A program made the position numbers and the translations under genes. Below are positions 1 through 8,570 of a DNA stretch of 64,000 bases, piece after piece (the stretch's first letter is position 1; every line of letters begins with the position of its first letter). The notes beneath the pieces were generated by a model. The model was not told the DNA's origin, searched no databases, and saw only the letters and a program-made list of their open reading frames with translations. The DNA is taken from contig NZ_JBANET010000003.1 of assembly GCF_037026685.1 (NCBI RefSeq), positions 124,001 through 188,000 on the forward strand, read 5' to 3'. This DNA is from Orrella sp037026685 (GTDB lineage Bacteria > Pseudomonadota > Gammaproteobacteria > Burkholderiales > Burkholderiaceae_B).

Positions 1-367
1 AGCGCCAGTAATCGGGCCGCGCGCTCTCGGGCTCGTAGATCGGCCCGGGCGAGGAAAACACCCGCAAGGCCTGCCCCCAGCCGATGGCCGAAAAGCCGCC
101 GAAGACCCGCTCGATGGTGCCGGCCGCCGGCGCATCCTGCGCGCGGGCGCGCTGCTGCGCCTCCAGCAGCTGGCTCTTGCGCAGCACCGGCAATTGCGCC
201 AGCGCCTGGCGGCTGTCCACGCGCCAAGGGTCGATGCCCTGCAACTGCCGGGCGATGCCCGGGGCGGTGGCCACCGCGCGCGCCACCGCGCCCGGCAGCG
301 CGGCCATCAGGTCGCGTTCGCGCCGCTCGGGGTCGCGGATTTCCAATGCGTCGAAATACTCGGCCAT
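1..367 (-). CDS. Phenylacetate-CoA ligase family protein (N-terminal part, runs off the window)
   Basis: I translated this partial frame by hand. It starts with ATG at 367 (MAEYFDALEIRDPERRERDL) and stays open to the window edge, giving about 122 residues. The opening resembles the N-terminus of PaaK-like adenylate-forming ligases, which make aryl- or acyl-CoA thioesters from carboxylic acids and ATP. The AMP-binding core lies outside the window and cannot be checked. The gene follows livF by 59 bp on the same strand, so it is probably the last gene seen of the ABC operon. Together with the other CoA ligase at 5750-7747, this suggests that the imported acid is activated to a CoA thioester. 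The family is likely; the substrate is unknown. Confidence 0.7.
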   Translation of the reverse strand, partial: MAEYFDALEIRDPERRERDLMAALPGAVARAVATAPGIARQLQGIDPWRVDSRQALAQLPVLRKSQLLEAQQRARAQDAPAAGTIERVFGGFSAIGWGQALRVFSSPGPIYEPESARPDYWR

Positions 368-426
368 GCTCGTGTCCTGCTGCTTGGGTGCGGCGGTTGC
401 CGCGTGTGCCTTGCGCCCCGGCCGGC

Positions 427-1260
427 CTAGGCCAGCCAGCGCTTGCGGCGCCGGTAGAACTTGGTGTCGCGAAAACTCTTGCGCTGCCCGCTGGAGATGC
501 CCAGGTAGAACTCCTTGACGTCCTCGTTGCGCGACAGGTCCTCGGCCCGTCCGTCCATCACCACGCGGCCGTTCTCCAGGATGTAGCCGTAATCGGCATA
601 GCGCAGCGCAATGTTGGTGTTCTGCTCGGCCAGCAGGAAGCTCACACCCTCGCGGGTGTTCAGGTCGCGCACGATGCCGAAGATCTCCTCGACGATCTGC
701 GGGGCCAGGCCCATCGAGGGCTCGTCCAGCAGGATCATGCGCGGATCGGCCATCAGCGCGCGGCCGATGGCGCACATCTGCTGTTCGCCGCCCGAGGTGT
801 AGCCGGCCTGGCTGCCGCGGCGCTGCTTGAGCCGCGGGAAATACTGGTAGACGCGCTCGAGCGCGGCCTGCAGCCCGGCGCGGTCCAGCCGCCGGGTGTA
901 GGCGCCGGTCAGCAGGTTTTCCTCGATGGTCAGGTGGGCAAAGCAATGGCGTCCCTCCATCACCTGCACCACCCCGCGCTTGACCAGGTCGGCCGGGGTC
1001 AGGCGCTCGATGCGCTCGCCCCGGTACTGGATCTGGCCCTTGGTCACGTCGCCGCGTTCGCCGCGCAGCAGGTTGGAGACCGCCCGCAAGGTGGTGGTCT
1101 TGCCCGCGCCGTTGGCGCCCAGCAGCGCCACGATGCGGCCTTCGGGCACCTGCAGCGAGACGCCCTTGAGCACCAGGATCACGTGGTTGTAGATAACCTC
1201 GATGCCGTTGACGTCCAGCAGGATCCGGCCGGGCTCTGCTTCAACGAAGGACTGGTTCAT
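427..1260 (-). CDS. livF: Branched-chain amino acid-type ABC transporter ATPase LivF
   Basis: This is one of two cytoplasmic ATPases of a LivFGHMJ-type importer. The 277-residue protein has a Walker A motif GANGAGKTT at about residues 48-56, an SGGEQQ signature near residue 145, a Walker B motif ILLDEPSMG and a C-terminal switch region (LAEQN). The frame can be extended to 1296, but the ATG at 1260 (MNQSFVEAE) has a GGAG ribosome site 7 bases upstream and matches the usual LivF length of about 235-280. It lies downstream of the binding-protein gene, separated by a GC-rich repeat. The ligand may be an aromatic or other carboxylic acid rather than leucine, because CoA ligase genes flank the operon. 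Confidence 0.93.
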   Translation of the reverse strand: MNQSFVEAEPGRILLDVNGIEVIYNHVILVLKGVSLQVPEGRIVALLGANGAGKTTTLRAVSNLLRGERGDVTKGQIQYRGERIERLTPADLVKRGVVQVMEGRHCFAHLTIEENLLTGAYTRRLDRAGLQAALERVYQYFPRLKQRRGSQAGYTSGGEQQMCAIGRALMADPRMILLDEPSMGLAPQIVEEIFGIVRDLNTREGVSFLLAEQNTNIALRYADYGYILENGRVVMDGRAEDLSRNEDVKEFYLGISSGQRKSFRDTKFYRRRKRWLA

Positions 1261-1292
1261 CTCATTGCTCCATTGGCACCGCATGATCGAGG

Positions 1293-1372
1293 ACACCGCG
1301 AAGCCGGCCCTGCCGGCCCGCGGGTGTCGCCCCCTTCAAGGGCAAGCGCGATAGCGCTTCGTAAGCGGGCTA
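1293..1372 (-). repeat. GC-rich palindromic intergenic element, copy A
   Basis: This 80-bp element lies between the binding-protein gene and livF. It contains a GCCGG-based inverted repeat (gccggccctgccggc), a CCCCCTTCAAGGG stem and an AGCGCG/CGCTT block, and it reaches the stop codon of the upstream gene. Copy B at 3885-3966 has the same blocks in the same order. The two look like members of a dispersed intergenic family that could fold in RNA and trim operon transcripts; the function is inferred. Confidence 0.55.
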
Positions 1373-2677
1373 GCAATCCCGCGGCGTGGTGCCTTTCTCC
1401 TTGGCGTAGCGGGCCGCCAGCTCCTTGACCATGGGATCGATCAATTCCTTGTCGGACTGGTACCAGTCGGACACCACCTCGAACCTGGCGCCGTCCCACT
1501 GCACGATGCGGGCCCAGTCCCCGCCCATGTGGTCGCGGCAGGACGTCTGGATCGGCCGCATGATCTCGCCAAAGCCCAGCTCGTTCAGGCGCTCCTGCGT
1601 CAGGTTCAGGTTCTCCAGCCCCCAGCGCACCTGCTCGGGCGTCATGGGCTTGCCCTTGCCGAACTTCTCCTGCGCCGCGCGGATGCCCTCGACCTGCAGC
1701 ATGGAGATGATCATGCCGCGCGTATGCGCGATGGTGCCCACCGAACTGGGGCCGGTGCCCTGGCCCTTGTCGTACACGTGGGTCTTCAGGTCCTCGTGGA
1801 CCTTGTCGCGCGAGGCGCTGTTGTGGATGGTGATGGCGTTGTAGCCCTTGGCCACCGCGCCCAGGTCGCGCACGTCGCCTTCCGAGCCGGCCCACCAGAT
1901 GGCGTACATCTTGTCGCGCGGATAACCGCTGGCCTGCGCCTCGCGGATGGCGGTCGGGGTCATGATGCCGGCGCTCCAAAGCAGCACGTAGGCAGGGCGC
2001 GACTGGCGGATCTGCAGCCAGGTCGATTTCTGCTCCACGCCCGGCGCGGTCACCGGATACATCAGCAGCTCGAAGCCGTGCTTCTTGGCGCGCGCCTGCA
2101 GCAGCGGAATGGGCTCCTTGCCGTAGGGCGAATCGTGATAGACCAGCGCGATCTTCTTGCCCTTGAGATTGTCGAAGCCGCCTTCCTTCCTGGCGATGTC
2201 CTGGATCATCACGTCGGCGGCGGTCCAGTAGGTGCCGCCCAGCGGGAAGTTCCATTCGAACACGCTGCCGTCGGCCGACTGCGACAGGCCGTAGCCGGGC
2301 GTGACCACCGGCACCTTGTCCAGCGGCGCCTTGTCGGTCACGGCGAAGGTGATGCCGGTGGACTGGGTATCGAAGCCCGAGGCCCCGCCGCCGCGCGTCT
2401 TCAGCCGCTCGTAGCACTCCACGCCGCGGTCGGTGGCATAGGCGGTCTCGCATTCCTCATAGGTGATCTTCACGCCGTTGATGCCGCCATCGCGCGCGTT
2501 GACCAGTTTCAGGTAGTCCATCTTGCCATCGGCCCACGGTATGCCCAGGGGCGCGAACGACCCCGTCCGGTAGGCCAACAGCGGAATGAACTGCTCGGCG
2601 GCGAGCGCCGGCAGCGCGGCGCCCAGGGCGCCGGTGGCGGCCAGCGCGGCCGCGGCCCGGATCAGTTTCTGTTTCAT
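1370..2677 (-). CDS. Periplasmic substrate-binding protein of the LivFGHM-type ABC transporter
   Basis: This is the extracytoplasmic receptor (Peripla_BP_6 type) of the operon, about 435 residues. It opens with a lipid-free signal peptide (MKQKLIRAAAALAATGALGA) with likely cleavage after ALAA. A start at 2683 would add two residues, but the AGGAGG box is then only three bases away. The ATG at 2677 has a normal nine-base spacing, so I prefer it. At 435 residues it is longer than LivJ (about 370), as is common for receptors of aromatic or carboxylic acids. It is encoded between the livM and livF genes. The ligand cannot be read from the sequence. Confidence 0.88.
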   Translation of the reverse strand: MKQKLIRAAAALAATGALGAALPALAAEQFIPLLAYRTGSFAPLGIPWADGKMDYLKLVNARDGGINGVKITYEECETAYATDRGVECYERLKTRGGGASGFDTQSTGITFAVTDKAPLDKVPVVTPGYGLSQSADGSVFEWNFPLGGTYWTAADVMIQDIARKEGGFDNLKGKKIALVYHDSPYGKEPIPLLQARAKKHGFELLMYPVTAPGVEQKSTWLQIRQSRPAYVLLWSAGIMTPTAIREAQASGYPRDKMYAIWWAGSEGDVRDLGAVAKGYNAITIHNSASRDKVHEDLKTHVYDKGQGTGPSSVGTIAHTRGMIISMLQVEGIRAAQEKFGKGKPMTPEQVRWGLENLNLTQERLNELGFGEIMRPIQTSCRDHMGGDWARIVQWDGARFEVVSDWYQSDKELIDPMVKELAARYAKEKGTTPRDC

Positions 2678-2784
2678 CTCCATTTACCTCCTGGCGGTGC
2701 AAGCACCTTCGTTGTGATCCCGATCTATGCCGGGTAAAAATCGAAACAGAGCCCCCGCAAGCCTTGGCCCCGGGGTGGGGCCCG

Positions 2785-3849
2785 TCAATGCGGGAACGGC
2801 CAGATGCGCAGCTTTTCCTTGCCTATGCTCCACAGCCTGGCCAGCCCATGCGGCTCGGCGATAAGAAAGAACACGATCAGGGCGCCGAAGATCATGTGCT
2901 CGATGTGCGCGGCGGTATCGACCGACAGCGGCACGCCGAACCAGTGCGGCACGTTGGCCAGCGCCACCGGCACCAGCACGATGAAGGCCGCGCCGAAGAA
3001 GCTGCCCAGCAGCGAGCCCAGCCCGCCGATGATCACCATGAACAGCAGCTGGAACGAACGGTTCAGGTCGAAGGCCAGCGGCTCCCACGAACCCAGGTGC
3101 AGGAAGCCCCACAGCGCCCCGGCCACCCCGACGATGAAGGAGCTGACGGCGAACGCCGTCAGCTTGGCGTAGACGGGGCGGATGCCGATCACCGAGGCGG
3201 CCACGTCCATGTCGCGGATGGCCATCCATTCGCGCCCGATCGCCCCGCGCACCAGGTTCTTGGCCAGCAGCGTGAAGACCACCACGATGCTCAGCACCAG
3301 CAGATACCTGTCCAGCGCGCTCTGGATCGGGATGCCGAACACGTCAAGGCGCGGCACCGACACGTTGCCCGAGGGCGAATAGTTGGTGAAATAGGGAATG
3401 CGCAGGAAGGCCCAGTCCACGAAGAACTGCGCGGCCAGCGTGGCCACCGCCAGGTACAGGCCGCGGATGCGCAGGCTGGGAATGCCGAAGACCACGCCTA
3501 CCGCCGTGGCGCACAGCCCGCCCAGCAGGAACTGCACCAGCAGCGGGATCTCGGGCACGCGCACGCCGAAGTTCCAGGCGGCATAGGCGCCCACCGCCAT
3601 GAAGGCGCCCGTGCCCAGCGAGATCTGGCCGCAATAGCCCACCAGGATGTTCAGCCCCACGGCGGCCAGCGCCAGGATCAGGAAGGGGATGAGCACCGCC
3701 CGCAGCAGGTAGTCCGAGGCCAGCATCGGCACCGCGACAAACGCCACGGCCAGCAGCAGCGCCATGAAGATGCGGTCCTGCCGGATCGGCAGGATCTGCT
3801 GGTCGGCCCGGTAGCTGGTCTTGAACTGCCCGTTTTCGCGATAGAACAT
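2785..3849 (-). CDS. livM: ABC transporter permease LivM
   Basis: This inner-membrane permease subunit has 354 residues and about ten hydrophobic segments. It carries the LivM-type core GLNILVGYCGQISLGTGAFM near residue 85 and GGLGSLLGSFFGA near residue 275, the region that contacts the ATPases. The ATG at 3849 is preceded by an AGAGGAAA ribosome site. It lies downstream of livH, separated by repeat copy B, and 101 bp upstream of the binding-protein gene. It pairs with LivH to form the translocation channel. Confidence 0.93.
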   Translation of the reverse strand: MFYRENGQFKTSYRADQQILPIRQDRIFMALLLAVAFVAVPMLASDYLLRAVLIPFLILALAAVGLNILVGYCGQISLGTGAFMAVGAYAAWNFGVRVPEIPLLVQFLLGGLCATAVGVVFGIPSLRIRGLYLAVATLAAQFFVDWAFLRIPYFTNYSPSGNVSVPRLDVFGIPIQSALDRYLLVLSIVVVFTLLAKNLVRGAIGREWMAIRDMDVAASVIGIRPVYAKLTAFAVSSFIVGVAGALWGFLHLGSWEPLAFDLNRSFQLLFMVIIGGLGSLLGSFFGAAFIVLVPVALANVPHWFGVPLSVDTAAHIEHMIFGALIVFFLIAEPHGLARLWSIGKEKLRIWPFPH

Positions 3850-3884
3850 AAATACCGTTTCCTCTGCCTTGCCTTATGCCTAGC

Positions 3885-3966
3885 GGGGACGCCGCGGATC
3901 CGGCTTTGCCGGTCCGCCAGCGTCGCCCCTTGAGGGGGGAAGCGCGCAGCGCTCCGGGAGTGGGTC
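3885..3966 (-). repeat. GC-rich palindromic intergenic element, copy B
   Basis: This element fills the livH-livM gap and touches the livH stop codon, as copy A touches the binding-protein stop. Visible stems are ccggc-ttt-gccgg (around 3900-3912) and CCCCTTGAGGGG (3926-3937), followed by AGCGCGCAGCGCT. Blocks shared with copy A include GTCGCCCC, AAGCGCG and AGCGCT. It may act as an RNA fold between genes; that role is inference. Confidence 0.6.
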
Positions 3967-4894
3967 ACACCCTATCGATGATCTTCTCGCCGAACAGCCC
4001 CTGCGGGCGGAACAGCAGGAACACCAGCGCCAGCACGTAGGCGAACCAGATCTCGATGCCCCCGCCCACCATGGGGCCGAGATAGACCTCCGAGAGCTTC
4101 TCGCCCACGCCGATGATCAGCCCGCCGATGATGGCCCCGGGCACCGAGGTCAGCCCGCCCAGGATCACCACCGGCAGCGCCCGCAGCGCCGCCGTGGCCA
4201 GCGTGAACTGCACGCCGAACTTCGACCCCCAGATCACCCCGGCCACCAGCGCGCAGATGCCGGCCACCAGCCAGACGATGACCCAGATGCGGTTCAGTGC
4301 GATGCCCACCGACTGCGCGGCCTGGTGGTCGTCGGCCACCGCGCGCAGCGCCCGGCCGGTGGAGGTGTACTGGAAGAAAACCGCCAGCAGCGCCACCAGG
4401 GCGGCGGCCACGGCCGCGGCGGTCAGGTCCTCCAGGCTGATCAGGATGCCGCCCTCGAACACCGACTCCAGCGCGAACAGCGGATCCTTGGGCATGCCCA
4501 CGTCGATGCTGTAGACCGAGCTGCCGAAGGCGATCTGGCCCAGCCCGTCCAGGAAGTAGCTGATGCCCAGCGTGGCCATCAGCAGCGTGGTGGCCTCCTG
4601 GTTGACCAGGTGGCGCAGCACGAATCGCTCGACCGCCCAGGCGAAGGCGAACATCAGGCAGGCGCTTACGCCGAAGGCCAGCACGTTGGCCAGCAGCTTG
4701 CTTTCGAAGCCCAGCCACTGGGGAATCCAGGCCGAGAAGCGCGCCATGGACAGCGCGGCCACCAGCACCATGGCGCCCTGCGCGAAATTGAACACGCCCG
4801 AGGCCTTGAAGATCAGCACGAAGCCCAGGCCGATGAGCGCGTACAGCATGCCGCTCATCAGGCCGCCGAACAGGGTTTCCAGGAAAAATCCCAT
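3965..4894 (-). CDS. livH: ABC transporter permease LivH
   Basis: This is the second inner-membrane permease subunit, 309 residues. The start at 4894 (MGFFLETLFGGLMSGMLYAL) is the usual LivH start; an open extension to 4999 overlaps livG and reads as non-membrane sequence. Typical motifs are LIGLGFVLIFKASGVFNFAQG near residues 20-40 and GGLTSVPGAIIGGLIIGVGE near residues 235-255. It begins 10 bp after the livG stop, consistent with translational coupling. It forms the channel with LivM. Confidence 0.93.
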   Translation of the reverse strand: MGFFLETLFGGLMSGMLYALIGLGFVLIFKASGVFNFAQGAMVLVAALSMARFSAWIPQWLGFESKLLANVLAFGVSACLMFAFAWAVERFVLRHLVNQEATTLLMATLGISYFLDGLGQIAFGSSVYSIDVGMPKDPLFALESVFEGGILISLEDLTAAAVAAALVALLAVFFQYTSTGRALRAVADDHQAAQSVGIALNRIWVIVWLVAGICALVAGVIWGSKFGVQFTLATAALRALPVVILGGLTSVPGAIIGGLIIGVGEKLSEVYLGPMVGGGIEIWFAYVLALVFLLFRPQGLFGEKIIDRV

Positions 4895-4904
4895 GGCCGC
4901 GCTC

Positions 4905-5753
4905 CTAGGCTTGCAGGGCGGCCGGCGCCGCGCTGGTGTCCACGCCCAGGTAGGCGCGGATGACGTCCTGGTTGCCGCGCACCTGCTCGGGCGTGCCATC
5001 GCCGATCTTGCGGCCGTAGTCCAGCACCACCACGCGGTCCGAGATATCCATGACCACGCCCATGTCGTGCTCGATCAGCACGATGGTGGTGCCGAACTCG
5101 TCGTTCACGTCCAGGATGAAGCGGCTCATGTCCTGCTTTTCCTCGATGTTCATGCCCGCCATGGGCTCGTCCAGCAGCAGCATGCGCGGCTCCATGGCCA
5201 GCGCCCGGCCCAGGTCCACGCGCTTTTGCAGGCCGTAGGGCAGGCGTCCGACCGGCGTCTTGCGCCAGGCCTGGATCTCCAGGAAGTCGATGATGTTCTC
5301 GACGAACTCGCGGTGGCGCGTCTCCTCGCGCTCGGCCGGGCCCAGGCGCAGCGCCTGGGCGAACAGGCCGCATTTCATGCGCAGGTTGCGCCCGCTCATG
5401 ATGTTCTCCAGCACGCTCATGCCCTTGAACAGCGCCAGGTTCTGGAACGTGCGCGCAATGCCCATCTCGGCGGCGCGGCGCGGGCTCATGCGCGAGAACG
5501 TCTTGCCGTCGAAGACGATGCTGCCCTGCTGCGGCGTGTACACGCCGTTGACCACGTTGAGCATGGAGCTCTTGCCCGCGCCGTTCGGGCCGATGATGGC
5601 GCGGATCTCGTGCTCGCGCACGTCGAAGGAAATATCGGTCAGCGCCTTGACCCCGCCGAAGGCCAGCGAGATGTTCTTCATGTCCAGCAGGACCTCGCCG
5701 ATGCGCCCCTGGCGCCCGTCGGACAAGGCCGCGCCCGTCGCTGCGGCATTCAT
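4905..5753 (-). CDS. livG: Branched-chain amino acid-type ABC transporter ATPase LivG
   Basis: This is the second ATPase of the importer, 282 residues. It has a Walker A motif GPNGAGKSS at residues 55-63, a degenerate family signature LPYGLQKR, a Walker B motif LLLDEPMAG, and the H-loop EHDMG. It carries the C-terminal extension typical of LivG (RNQDVIRAYLG). The ATG at 5753 overlaps the stop codon of the CoA ligase gene in an ATGA junction, which indicates translational coupling and places the ligase at the head of this operon. Confidence 0.93.
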   Translation of the reverse strand: MNAAATGAALSDGRQGRIGEVLLDMKNISLAFGGVKALTDISFDVREHEIRAIIGPNGAGKSSMLNVVNGVYTPQQGSIVFDGKTFSRMSPRRAAEMGIARTFQNLALFKGMSVLENIMSGRNLRMKCGLFAQALRLGPAEREETRHREFVENIIDFLEIQAWRKTPVGRLPYGLQKRVDLGRALAMEPRMLLLDEPMAGMNIEEKQDMSRFILDVNDEFGTTIVLIEHDMGVVMDISDRVVVLDYGRKIGDGTPEQVRGNQDVIRAYLGVDTSAAPAALQA

Positions 5754-7747
5754 GGCTGTGCCTCCTGTACAGCGGCCCGGGCGGCGGGCGGCGCGCCGGC
5801 CGGCCCATGCCGCCGCGCCTGGCGGATCGCCACCGTGGCGGCGATCCTGCCGCTGCGGCCGTCCTCGAACTTGACCTCGGTCTCGATGTACTGGCTGTCG
5901 CGTCCCGCGTACAGGGCCTCGATCAGCGCGGCGTACTTCTGCGCGATGAAGCCGCGCCGCACCTTGCGCGTGCGCGTCAGCTCGTCGTCATCCGGATCCA
6001 GCTCCTTGTGCAGCACCAGGAAGCGGCTGACCTGCGAGCTGGCCAGCTTCTGGTCGCGCGCCAGGTCGGCATTGACCTCCTCCACGCAGCCGGCGACCAG
6101 CGCGTAGACCTCGGGCTTGCCGGCCAGGTCGGTATAGCCGGCGTAGGGCAGCCCGCGCCGCTCGGCCCAGTTGCCCACCGCCTCCAGGTCGATGTTGACG
6201 AAAACGCAGACTTCCTGGCGGCCATCGCCGAAGGCCACCGCCTCCTTGATGTAGGGGAAGAACTTGAGCTTGTTCTCGATGTACTTGGGCGCGAACAGGC
6301 TGCCGTCGGCCAGCCGGCCCACGTCCTTGGCGCGGTCGATGATCTTGAGCTGGCCGTCCGGGTCCAGGAAGCCGGCATCGCCGGTGCGGAACCAGCCGTC
6401 CTCGGTCATGGCCTCGCGCGTGGCCTCGGGATTGCGGTGGTACTCCTTGAACAGGCCGGGGCTCTTGAGCTGCACCTCGCCGGCCTCGCTCACGCGCAGC
6501 TGCACGCCCTCGACCGGCGGGCCCACGGTGTCGGCGCGCACCTGGCCGTCGTGCTGCACGCAGACGAACACCGAGGTCTCGGTCGAGCCGTACAGCTGCT
6601 TGAGGTTGATGCCGATGGAGCGGTAGAACACGAACAGGTCCGGGCCGATGGCCTCGCCCGCGGTATAGGCGATGCGCACCCGGCTCATGCCCAGCGCGTT
6701 GCGCAAGGGCCCGTAGATCAGCACGTCGCCCAGCGCATAGCACAGCCGGTCCAGCGCGCCCACCGGCTCGCCGTCCAGGATGCGCGCGCCCACGCGCCGG
6801 GCCAGCGCCATGCAGCGGTTGAACAGGGTGCGCTTGACCCAGCCGGCATCCTCCATGCGGATCAGCACCTGGGTCAGCAGGCCCTCGAGCACGCGCGGCG
6901 GCGCGAAATAATAGGTGGGGCCGATGTCGCGCATGTCGATGGCCACGGTGGCCGGCGACTCGGGATGGTTGACGGTAAAGCCGGTGACCAGCAGCTGGGT
7001 GTACGAAAACATGTTCTGGCCGATCCAGGCCGGCGGCAGGTAGGCCAGCACGTCCTCGCGGTCGGTCAGCCGCTCCATGCGCTCGATGGCGCGCGCCCGG
7101 TCGATCAGCGCGCGGTGGGTCAGCACCACGCCCTTGGGCCGGCCGGTGGTGCCCGAGGTATAGAACATGGCGGCCGCGTCGTCCGGCTGCACGCGGGCCG
7201 CCTGCCCGGCGAAGTAGCCCGGATGCCGCGCCCCGAAGGCCTGCCCGCGTTCGAGCAGCGCCTCGCACGAGAGCAGGGCCGGATCGCTGTAGTGGCGCAG
7301 CCCGCGCGGATCGTCGTAGACCACATGGCGCAGCGCGGGACACTGCTCGCGCACTTCCAGCATCTTGTCCACTTGCTCCTGGTCCTCGACCACGGCCACG
7401 GCGATGTCCGCATCCTGCAGCACGTAGCCCATTTCCTGGGCCACCGCGTCCTGGTAGAGCGGCACCGGGATCGCCCCCAGCGCCTGCGCCGCCATCATCG
7501 CCATGTACAGGCGCGGCCGGTTCTCGCCCACCACGGCCACATGCTGGCCGGCCGCCACGCCCAGCGCCGCCAGGCCCAGCGCCATCTGCTCGACCGTGCC
7601 CGCCACCTGCGACCAGCTATAGGTCTGCCAGATGCCCAGGTCCTTCTCGCGCAAGGCCGGCCGCGCGCCCCGCGTGCGCGCATGCTCGAGCAGTAGCGCG
7701 GGAAAAGTCCAGGCCCCCGGCGGGCCCGCTGCCTCGTGTGCCACCAC
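5750..7747 (-). CDS. Long-chain-type AMP-dependent acyl-CoA synthetase
   Basis: This 665-residue adenylate-forming ligase is predicted to activate a carboxylic acid with ATP and CoA. The phosphate loop YTSGTTGRPKG is at residues 196-206. Further along are YGSTETS (A5 motif) near residue 395 and GWFRTGD (A7), and a basic KVRR segment near the C-terminus resembles the catalytic-lysine region. The start is GTG at 7747 with GGAG seven bases upstream; a second GTG follows directly. It is the first gene of the Liv-type operon and is divergent from the Crp/Fnr regulator. The layout resembles uptake-plus-activation cassettes for aromatic or fatty acids in Burkholderiales; the substrate is unknown. 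Confidence 0.88.
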   Translation of the reverse strand: MVAHEAAGPPGAWTFPALLLEHARTRGARPALREKDLGIWQTYSWSQVAGTVEQMALGLAALGVAAGQHVAVVGENRPRLYMAMMAAQALGAIPVPLYQDAVAQEMGYVLQDADIAVAVVEDQEQVDKMLEVREQCPALRHVVYDDPRGLRHYSDPALLSCEALLERGQAFGARHPGYFAGQAARVQPDDAAAMFYTSGTTGRPKGVVLTHRALIDRARAIERMERLTDREDVLAYLPPAWIGQNMFSYTQLLVTGFTVNHPESPATVAIDMRDIGPTYYFAPPRVLEGLLTQVLIRMEDAGWVKRTLFNRCMALARRVGARILDGEPVGALDRLCYALGDVLIYGPLRNALGMSRVRIAYTAGEAIGPDLFVFYRSIGINLKQLYGSTETSVFVCVQHDGQVRADTVGPPVEGVQLRVSEAGEVQLKSPGLFKEYHRNPEATREAMTEDGWFRTGDAGFLDPDGQLKIIDRAKDVGRLADGSLFAPKYIENKLKFFPYIKEAVAFGDGRQEVCVFVNIDLEAVGNWAERRGLPYAGYTDLAGKPEVYALVAGCVEEVNADLARDQKLASSQVSRFLVLHKELDPDDDELTRTRKVRRGFIAQKYAALIEALYAGRDSQYIETEVKFEDGRSGRIAATVAIRQARRHGPAGAPPAARAAVQEAQP

Positions 7748-7828
7748 GTCGTCTCCTGTCCGGACTTCTGGCCGCTGCGCCCTGGCGCGTGCGCGCCGGG
7801 CCGGGCTATCCGTTATTTATGGGCATAA

Positions 7829-7834
7829 GGTATA
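7829..7834 (-). promoter_or_regulatory. Candidate -10 element of the ligase/Liv operon
   Basis: The minus strand reads TATACC here. Transcription would then begin near 7822, placing the Crp-type palindrome at 7854-7869 about 40 bases upstream, the spacing of a class II activator site. No good -35 is seen, which fits an activator-dependent promoter. This is a prediction from sequence only. Confidence 0.35.
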
Positions 7835-7853
7835 AGCAAGCTGCGCTCGCAAC

Positions 7854-7869
7854 TGTCGCCATCGCGACA
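7854..7869. promoter_or_regulatory. Crp/Fnr-type operator palindrome
   Basis: The sequence TGTCGCCATCGCGACA is a perfect inverted repeat: TGTCG, six bases, CGACA. This is the half-site length and spacing of Crp/Fnr operators (TGTGA-N6-TCACA, TTGAT-N4-ATCAA). It lies in the intergenic region between the ligase/Liv operon and the Crp/Fnr-family gene, 26 bp before that gene's start codon. The local regulator most likely binds here, repressing itself and possibly activating the divergent operon. Confidence 0.65.
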
Positions 7870-7895
7870 ATTCCCGACTTTCAGGGGTTTTCCCC

Positions 7896-8570
7896 ATGCC
7901 GTCTTCCGATTCGCTGCAGCTGGCCGCCGCCTGGTACCGCATGCTCACGCCCGAGCAGCAGGCGCGCGTCGAACGCGACGTCTCGATGCACCAGGTGGCG
8001 GCGGGCACGATCGTCGAGCGCAAGGGCGAGCCGGCGCAATGCTGGATCGGCGTGCTTTCGGGGCTGATCAAGGTTTCGGTGGGCAATGCCGACGGCAAGC
8101 TCGCCTCGCTGACGGGCGTGCCGGCCGGCGGCTGGATCGGCGAAGGCACGCTGCTCAAGCGCGAGATCCGCAAGTACGACGTGGTGGCCTTGCGCGATTC
8201 GGTGGTGGCGCGGCTGCCCGCGCCCACCTTCGAATGGCTGCTCGATACCAGCATCGCCTTCAACCGCTTCCTGCTCGATCAGCTCAACGAACGCGTGGCG
8301 CAGTTCATCGGCAAGGCCGAGAACGACCGCCTGCTGGACCCGGACGCGCGCGTGGCGCGCTGCCTGGCCGAATTGTTCAACCCGCTGCTCTATCCGGGCA
8401 TGGGCATGCGCCTGGCGATCACGCAGGAAGAGCTGGGCTACCTGGCCCGCGTCTCGCGCCAGCGCGCCAACCAGGCGCTGCGCACGCTGGAGCAGGCCGG
8501 CCTGCTGCAAGCCGAGTATGGCGCGGTGCGCGTGCTGGACCTGGAGGGCCTGAAGCGCTACGGCCAATAA
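7896..8570 (+). CDS. Crp/Fnr family transcriptional regulator
   Basis: This 224-residue one-component regulator has an N-terminal cyclic-nucleotide-binding-type beta barrel at about residues 20-125 and a C-terminal winged helix at about 155-215 (ITQEELGYLARVSRQRANQAL is the recognition segment). The four-cysteine Fnr iron-sulfur pattern is absent, so it is not an oxygen-sensing Fnr. It is divergent from the CoA-ligase/Liv operon and is its likely local regulator. A GGGGTTTTCCCC hairpin at 7884-7895 abuts the ATG and includes the only Shine-Dalgarno-like bases. Confidence 0.88.
   Translation: MPSSDSLQLAAAWYRMLTPEQQARVERDVSMHQVAAGTIVERKGEPAQCWIGVLSGLIKVSVGNADGKLASLTGVPAGGWIGEGTLLKREIRKYDVVALRDSVVARLPAPTFEWLLDTSIAFNRFLLDQLNERVAQFIGKAENDRLLDPDARVARCLAELFNPLLYPGMGMRLAITQEELGYLARVSRQRANQALRTLEQAGLLQAEYGAVRVLDLEGLKRYGQ

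Noticed and set aside
7896..8570. Oxygen-sensing Fnr
   Set aside because: The N-terminal cysteines needed for the iron-sulfur cluster are absent.
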